NCBI RefSeq assembly: GCF_000002235.5
Contig: NW_022145601.1
Span: forward strand, 3,345,563-3,409,562
Length of the DNA stretch: 64,000 nt
Reading direction: 5' to 3'
Source of the DNA: Strongylocentrotus purpuratus
Taxonomy: Eukaryota > Echinodermata > Echinoidea > Camarodonta > Strongylocentrotidae
Positions within the stretch are counted from its first letter, which is position 1. Each line of letters starts with the position of its first letter. Made by a program: the position numbers and the translations under genes. Under the pieces are notes generated by a model that searched no databases, was not told the origin of the DNA, and worked only from the letters and a program-made list of their open reading frames with translations. Below, one piece after another: positions 58,260 through 64,000 of the stretch.

Positions 58260-59691
58260 AATATTCTTGATCATATATATACAAATGTATTCTAAACAGT
58301 TTATGAAAATGTACTTTTGTTTTATTTTTATTATTGCACTGTATGACAATCTAAAAATAAATGTTGGTATGTCTCTACTTCTAGTCCACAAAAGGAACAA
58401 AAATGGTCGGACTCAAAACCAAATTTAAAGAGCTCTCTTTTCGTATATACAGCCCCTTGTAATTGTTTGTATTGAAACTCTCTATGTATATTACAAAGCA
58501 TTGCACCTTTCATCCTTGTGAATGTTTCTTTCAACTCCGTCATTCCAAGATCAAATTGACAGTTGCCATCTGTAACATGTAATGTATACTCTTTTTGAAG
58601 GTCTTCAATGAAGTAATCATATAACCGCCTAGATTTTATATCACATAGTTTCTGTAAACGTCCATATATCATCAATTCTATTTCAAAATTTTCAATGTCC
58701 ACTTCCATAAAATTACTTTGTATCCATTCGTTTCTGATTGCTGAAAAGATCTTTTGAATTCTAAGCAAGCTTTTAGTTGCAAAACCCAAATTTAAAAAAA
58801 ATGTAAGATCGGTTTTAAATGGCCTCTGACAATTATATCTGATGCTTGAAGTATACCTTTCTGAAATAGTTCGACATCAAAAAATGTTTTATTGCTGAGA
58901 CATATACACTTATTGCTAAATATAATCGGATTATTCTTATTTTCTCCAAAGTGTCTGCATTTATCTAATTCTTGCCATGCCTTCAACATGTCTTTATAAA
59001 AAGATGGTATACCCTTCAAGTCCATTTTATTTATATCATAATTACAAAGAAATATAATTCGACCCCCCAGTGATCTGAAAAAGTGGTCAAAGGTTACTTT
59101 CCAACCTGAATACTTTTCTCCATAGAGCAACCGTTTGATCCACATTATTCTCTGAGTCTTGATAAATATCTTAAAATCTGTTACTCTGAGTCCCCCAGCG
59201 CAGTAATCTTGATATAATATTTTCCGTTTTATTCTGTCTCTCCCTCCCCAAATAAAATTAAAAGAAATCTTTTCGATTTCTTCAAAAATGTTTTGTGGGA
59301 CTGTCATAAGAGACGAAACATAATTTAGTTTTGAAAATACATATATCTTCAACAATTTAATTTTGCCAAACATCGTTAAATCTCGTTGCTTCCACCAACC
59401 GATTAGTCTTTTGATTTTGCTCAAAATTTCCTTATAGTTCAAATCATCTTTTATTTTGGAATGACGTGCGAAATATACCCCTAGGACCTTTATATGTTGT
59501 ACCCTATGTCCAAAAAAGGGTAAACCCGGCCTATCACTTTCCTCTCCTAACCACATAAAATTTGTCTTATCCATATTTATCTTCAATCCACTTATTTTTT
59601 CAAAGTTTTTGAAAACTTTCTTCACTTTATTAATTGAATCCATATCTTTTAAAAACAATGTAATATCATCTGCATACAAAACTTGCTCCAT
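58260..59691 (-). pseudogene. 5'-truncated L1/Tx1-like LINE
   Basis: On the minus strand the frame 59691-58792 begins just before the catalytic YADD of a reverse transcriptase. It continues with LKINMDKTNFMWLG, WWKQRDLTMFGKIKLLK and FNFIWGG, all typical of L1/Tx1-clade LINEs. The frame 58789-58331 continues it and ends with a Cys/His motif (FCSFCGLEVETYQHLFLDC), the usual C-terminus. The break lies in a run of eight T. Endonuclease and most of the RT are missing. Confidence 0.85.
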
Positions 59692-60315
59692 ATGGCTCCG
59701 TTTAGTCTCATTTCACAACGCCCCCTATCGTCAGAGCATGGTTAGATTCAGCAGCCTAACATGTTAGCCTATGGACGTTTTTTTTTTTAAATCGTTAAAA
59801 ATTCATTTTTTGTCTAAACGAAAAGCACATCCACCCCGACGTACGTTATCACTAGCTCTTTCATTGGAGCCCTCATGTCTCGTTGACTTTTGAAAGTTCA
59901 CCCACCGTAATTTTTCAAAATAGGTTGCAAGCTCGTCATTGCCTATAATACACATGTGAAACAAGTCTAACTTTGGACTCAGTTTACCAAGCGATTTGAA
60001 GATTATAGGTCGAGCACACGAAACATAAAAAGCGTGAATTATCATAGATCATTTCTGCCTATTTCGTTTTGTCCATTTCATCCAACCCCCCACCGTAATT
60101 TTTCCATTTAGTAAAAGCAAACATTTTGCCGAGTTTAGCACAAACATGAATATTCATGAACGGTCAGACAATACAGCCTTTTAGTACGTAACGTATAGTG
60201 AATGGGAATGTGCGATGATCCGTGTAGGAGGTAGAGGTCAGTGGTTTGTGCTGGCAATGTTCACGCGAGCGAAAATGAGACAATCGGAGCAATATGATTT
60301 TGATCGAAATTTATA
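59692..60315. other. Noncoding spacer
   Basis: Only short frames were seen. CACCGTAATTTTTCA and CACCGTAATTTTTCC occur twice (59903, 60091), suggesting a small local duplication. No gene was recognised. Confidence 0.4.
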
Positions 60316-60460
60316 GATGATTGATTGATTGATTGATTGATTTTTATTCGACAAGCTTCCAACATACAACAATATACAATAATAACAGATCAAAAATAAG
60401 TCAGCTTGAACAGGATAACCCACGAAAGCTCGAGAGCTTATTTCCAGTGGGGTCCCTAAT
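60316..60460 (-). repeat. LINE 3' UTR end with ATTG microsatellite
   Basis: On the minus strand this reads GGGACCCCACTGGAAATAAG, then a TTGTATATTGTTGTATGTTGG stretch and AATAAAAATCAATCAATCAA, the form of a CR1-like LINE 3' end with a short terminal repeat. The upstream part of this LINE is probably at 62900-63480, on the far side of the Harbinger element. Confidence 0.55.
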
Positions 60461-60960
60461 GCGGTGGTCACATCCCGCCGTACTTGCAAGTGCGTGCTGT
60501 CTACGTGCAAAAACGTGGGCAAAATGTGGGTATCGGTACGTGGTGAGTACCGCCTCCGTACGGATTTGGGAGCACGCAGACACACCGTAGCACTTTTAGT
60601 GCACGAGGAACTTTCGCTGCGTTCGGGCTACCGATTCACCCCCAGTGCGCGTGACGTGCGTGCCCGGTACTGCCAACGAGCGCACAACGCACTGACTCCG
60701 TGCGTTTTTAAATTTGTTTCCCACGATCAATTGCTCTACGGAAGGCGCACTTAGCACGTGCGTGCTGCGCACGTGATAAGCGCATGGTCCGTGCTTACTC
60801 GCCACTTCCCCAGTTCAACTTTCTAATGAGCACGCAGAACTCACGTGGACCGTACCGAGTGCATGAGCACGTGCTCCGCACTTACAACGCACGTTGTGCG
60901 CACTGATTTATGCAGTATACAAAAGCCGAGCCGACGGAAGAGTGCCAACATTTCGTCTCC

Positions 60961-61285
60961 AAGATGGCGCCGAAGAAGACACAGAATAAGGGGTCAGCTG
61001 CATCTGCAGCTCAAAAGGCAGCGGATAAGAAGGCCAGAGAGGCCCAACAGAAACGGGCCGCGGAAGATGAGAGGGCCAGAGAGGAAGAGGAGAGGAGGAG
61101 CGAAAAAGAGTCGGATGGTGACGCCAAAGCGTCTGATCATGAGGAGGGTGCTGCTGGTGGATCGGAGAAGGGGTCACATGAAAAGGGTGTGACAAAGGAA
61201 AAGGCCAACTGCTCGTTCTCGGCGAAACAGGAGGAGCGCCTGGTTGAGTTCTTCTCGGTCAATCCGGTCTTCTTCGATAAGTTTC
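60961..61285 (+). pseudogene. Harbinger accessory protein fragment
   Basis: From ATG at 60964 the frame has a Lys/Glu/Ala-rich charged stretch followed by FSAKQEERLVEFFSVNPVFF, the start of a Myb/SANT- or MADF-like DNA-binding domain as found in the second protein of PIF/Harbinger elements. After VFFDK the reading is antisense to the transposase end, so the domain is cut off at about 61280. An internal deletion in the element is the likely cause. Confidence 0.65.
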
Positions 61286-62453
61286 CCAGGGTTTTCCCTT
61301 CCCTTGAGGCCCGTTGGCCGACCATCTGGTTGGGTTCGGTCATCTGCACATCCTCCCTCCAGGCCCCGGGGACCACGTTGCCATCCTCATCCACGGTGGT
61401 CCAAATTAAGGTCCTGTAGTCCGGACCGGCGCTTTCGCAGCCAATTGTGAAGGGTGAGGCAGCCCAACACAACGCGAATCACCCTGTCAGGCTCCGCCAC
61501 CGGTGAGCCAATATCCCGAAGCCGTTCTCCACAACCCGACGGGCCCGAGAGGTCCGATAGTTCATCACGCTCTCTTTGTGGGTCATGGCACGGCGACTGT
61601 ATGTCTTCAAGAGCCACTTTCGCAGGGGAAAAGCATCATCGCCTACGATGAAGTAGGGAAAGTTCCGGTCGTCGCCTGGAAGTGGATCCGGTGCTGGGAA
61701 TCCAATGGTGTTGTCCTCCAGTGCCCCCCGGAGGGTGGACTCGTTGAACACGCGTGCGTCTGAGGAAGAGCCGTTTGCCCCCACCTTGCACCACAAGAAG
61801 GAATAGTTAGCATCCACGATGGCCAGGAGCACCACAGAACAGAAGCGCTTATAATTGTAATAGAGCGATCCACTTTTATTGGGCTTCTTGATGGCGATAT
61901 GTTTCCCATCGATCGCCCCATAACAGTGGTGAAAGTTCCAAACTGGCTGGCGACGGCTTTCCACTCGTCCTGTGTGGAGGGCATGTTGAACATCTCCTCC
62001 TTATGTTCCTTGTAGATGGCGGTGCAGACCTCCGGCACGAACGTGGATATGCTGTTGTGTGCCACCCGGAAGTCGTAAATTTTAAATCAAATACAAAGCA
62101 ACACCAAGAATTTGTTATGGCAGAAATGAAGACACACACCTTGGGCACTTGGTGATTCGAGGGGTCACTCGGAGCAGGAGCTCGGCGAAGAGATTGGGGT
62201 CCATTCGGATGTATCCGACATAGTCCCCCCGAGATTCACGCTCTAGCTCTTGGAACAACGTTTCGTACTGCCCGAAAAGCCTCCTCCTCTCGATCCATGG
62301 ACGAACCCACCATCTCCTGCGTCGGCATCTCTGTTGCCTCTCTCTCTCCCGTATCAAGGCAAGTAAAACCACGTCGTGCTCATGCGCTGCCACTTGAAGG
62401 TGTTCTTGCAGCATCAGAACCCGGAGTCTCTGCGGTGGAATGGGCGGCATCAT
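61240..62453 (-). pseudogene. HARBI1-like transposase, broken
   Basis: The frame from 62453 gives a typical N-terminus (WIERRRLFGQYETLFQEL, DYVGYIRMD). It is lost at about 62145-62065. It continues in another frame with VAHNSISTFVPEVCTAIYK, shifts again near 61935, and then carries the catalytic core: YGAIDGKHI (first Asp), SSSDARVFNES, FIVGDDAFPL (second Asp) and VVENGFGILAHRW (Glu). Near 61485 another shift leads to LGCLTLHNWLRKR and VVPGAWRED. At least three frame breaks make it a pseudogene, although the DDE residues survive. Confidence 0.88.
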
Positions 62454-62899
62454 GAGGAGGCAGCAGCAGCTGGGACTTCTAGAGAAAATGGGAATGTCGT
62501 CCTATATACGACATACCCCGACTCACCAAGTTCTTCGTACGTGCACGCACTTACAACGTGCGAGTGAGTAAGGACACCGTACGTGAGCAGCACGTGTAAG
62601 TACGGCCTCCGTAAGATAACGTGGCAACCGCACGGAGACCGTACGTTGTAAGCACGTAGTAAGCACGTTGTAAGCACGTACAACGCACTTACCACTTGCG
62701 CAACGTACGATGCACGCAACCGCTCTAGGCCAGGCGTGGCGTGCGGGCCACGTACTTACACCGTGCGTGTGACGTGCTTTGCCGGTACTCCCTCCCTGCC
62801 TTTGCCACTCCCTTCCTACGTTTTCAGAAAACGTGACGGCCGTGGCCTCCCCAAAAACCGTACGGACTAACAACACGCACGGTGGGATGTGACCAACGC

Positions 62900-63480
62900 T
62901 TTACAGACATGTATAAAATTAATAAGTTAAAATAGTAATATTTACAGACAGATAAGAAAATTAAAAGAACTACTTATTAAAGATAATAATGATAATAACA
63001 TTAAACTGATGATAGAAATGATATTAAGTACAAGAAGAAAAAGAAGAAGGAGAAGAAGAAAAAGAGGAGAAGGAAGAAGAGGAAAATAATGATGAATTTG
63101 TAGAATTTCTATAACGTACGAAAACATAAGTATATACAACATGAAAAAGTATGAACCGACAGAAGAATAAAAATTTCAATCATATAACATGTCATTCACT
63201 TCTCTTCTCTGACTGTCAAGTATTAGGTATTCCTTTAATTTCCTCTTAAAATGATCATAGTTTCCTATTTCTTTTACACCATTGGGAAGGGAATTCCAAT
63301 GTTTTATGGCATTGCAATAAAACGAATTTCCAATACTACCTACTCTTTCTGGTAAGTTAAAGTTGAATCGTCTATTTCTTGTATTATAATCATGTACGTC
63401 AGTAACAAGATCGAAGTTGGATCGAATATAATGATTCGACCTAGTATGATATATTTTATGCACGTGATGCAATACACTTG
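62900..63480 (-). pseudogene. C-terminal end of a LINE RT with part of its 3' UTR
   Basis: The minus-strand frame 63472-63176 reads HDYNTRNRRFNFNLPERVGS, then YCNAIKHWNSLPNGVKEI and FKRKLKEYL, the usual last domain of CR1/L2/Rex-like reverse transcriptases. Everything upstream is absent. The 3' UTR (63175-62900) includes a pyrimidine-rich microsatellite (63030-63085) and seems to be interrupted by the Harbinger element at 62899. Confidence 0.7.
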
Positions 63481-63529
63481 AAAATAATTAAATGCCTATC
63501 CAGCTTCCGCAGAGCGAATGTGCACATTA

Positions 63530-63880
63530 CGGCTTCCTCACTTCAGAGAGTGGGCGTGGCACACGGACCCCTGCGCTGCCGGTAGGTCTACGTATGTTGA
63601 CTACCATTTTCAAACGTGTAGGCATTGGTGTTGGACGAAAGACCTGACACCTGTTGCACTTGCGCGTCAATTACATTAGGCAAAAGAAAAGAAGAAAGAA
63701 AATGGCTCCACTCGATAGAAACTTCGTTACACGGGTGACATTGGTGAGTAAACAGTAAGAAGTAACATGTAATTGTTTCTGAATTGTGAAGTGGTGATGT
63801 TTTGATTGTGTGAAGGATATCTCTTGGTGATGGTCGAACAGGCAAACAGCGTGATAATCATCTACTAGAGAGTGCGTATA
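63530..63880. repeat. Dispersed repeat, copy at 63.6 kb
   Basis: The second copy of the repeat at 28690-29075, in the same orientation. No common long open frame is kept between the two. Confidence 0.6.
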
Positions 63881-64000
63881 CAAAAGAAGAGTGCCTGACT
63901 TTGGTAGCTTCTAATTAAAGAGTTATAACTTATGTGACCTTGAATCTTATTTCATGTTAAAGGATGACTGATGCACTGTCTAATAATACCCTATTTTGAA

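Larger units (their letters stand above)
60461..62899. mobile_element. PIF/Harbinger transposon, decayed
   Basis: The ends are inverted: GCGGTGGTCACATCCCGCCGT at 60461 and, inverted, GCGTTGGTCACATCCCACCGT at 62899 (two mismatches). Subterminal regions are packed with ACGTGCG, TTGTAAGCACGT and TACGGxxxCCGTA motifs in both orientations. Inside are a Myb/MADF-like gene fragment on the plus strand and a transposase pseudogene on the minus strand, facing each other as in other Harbinger elements. The expected 3-bp TWA duplication is not clear. Confidence 0.85.

Overview
The window looks like nuclear DNA of an echinoderm, most likely a sea urchin. It is AT-rich, intron-rich and full of transposons. 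The strongest clue to the lineage is a pair of foldback transposons whose arms are arrays of a 15-bp repeat with 8-bp target duplications. That is the architecture of the TU elements described from sea urchin. tRNA-derived SINEs, Helitrons, CR1-like and L1/Tx1-like LINEs and a PIF/Harbinger element fit the same setting. The species call is inference; nothing was searched.

Two host genes can be reconstructed by joining exons at GT/AG borders with matching phase. Gene 1 (minus strand, 17499 to 6241, seven coding exons, 798 aa) is a TNF-receptor superfamily member. It has a signal peptide, cysteine-rich ectodomain, Thr/Pro stalk, one membrane segment, a very long acidic cytoplasmic region with a PVQQT TRAF-type motif, and a C-terminal death domain. 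Gene 2 (plus strand, 35408 to 53252, seven coding exons seen, first exon not found) is a second TNFR-like receptor with a stalk and membrane segment but a short tail and no death domain. The two lie head to head and share exon phases in the ectodomain and membrane exons, so they are probably diverged paralogues from an inverted duplication.

The 18 kb between them is almost all mobile DNA: a small TU element about 600 bp upstream of the gene 1 start codon; a MITE; a Helitron at 21522-25669 interrupted by two more Helitrons in tandem; a TTAA-bounded element; SINEs; and a 4.9-kb palindrome with about 2-kb arms that contain 146-bp tandem repeats. The introns of gene 2 hold an inverted copy of the TTAA element, a 3-kb TU foldback element, nested TTAA MITEs, and a 4-kb unit with perfect 54-bp terminal inverted repeats that encloses a broken CR1-like LINE.

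The last 10 kb has no recognised host gene. It holds the probable 3' UTR and downstream DNA of gene 2, a hAT-type MITE with a run of about 70 C, a 5'-truncated L1/Tx1-like LINE, and a decayed Harbinger element apparently inserted in the 3' UTR of a minus-strand LINE. Most long open frames are transposon or low-complexity artefacts; those that matter are listed under rejected items.
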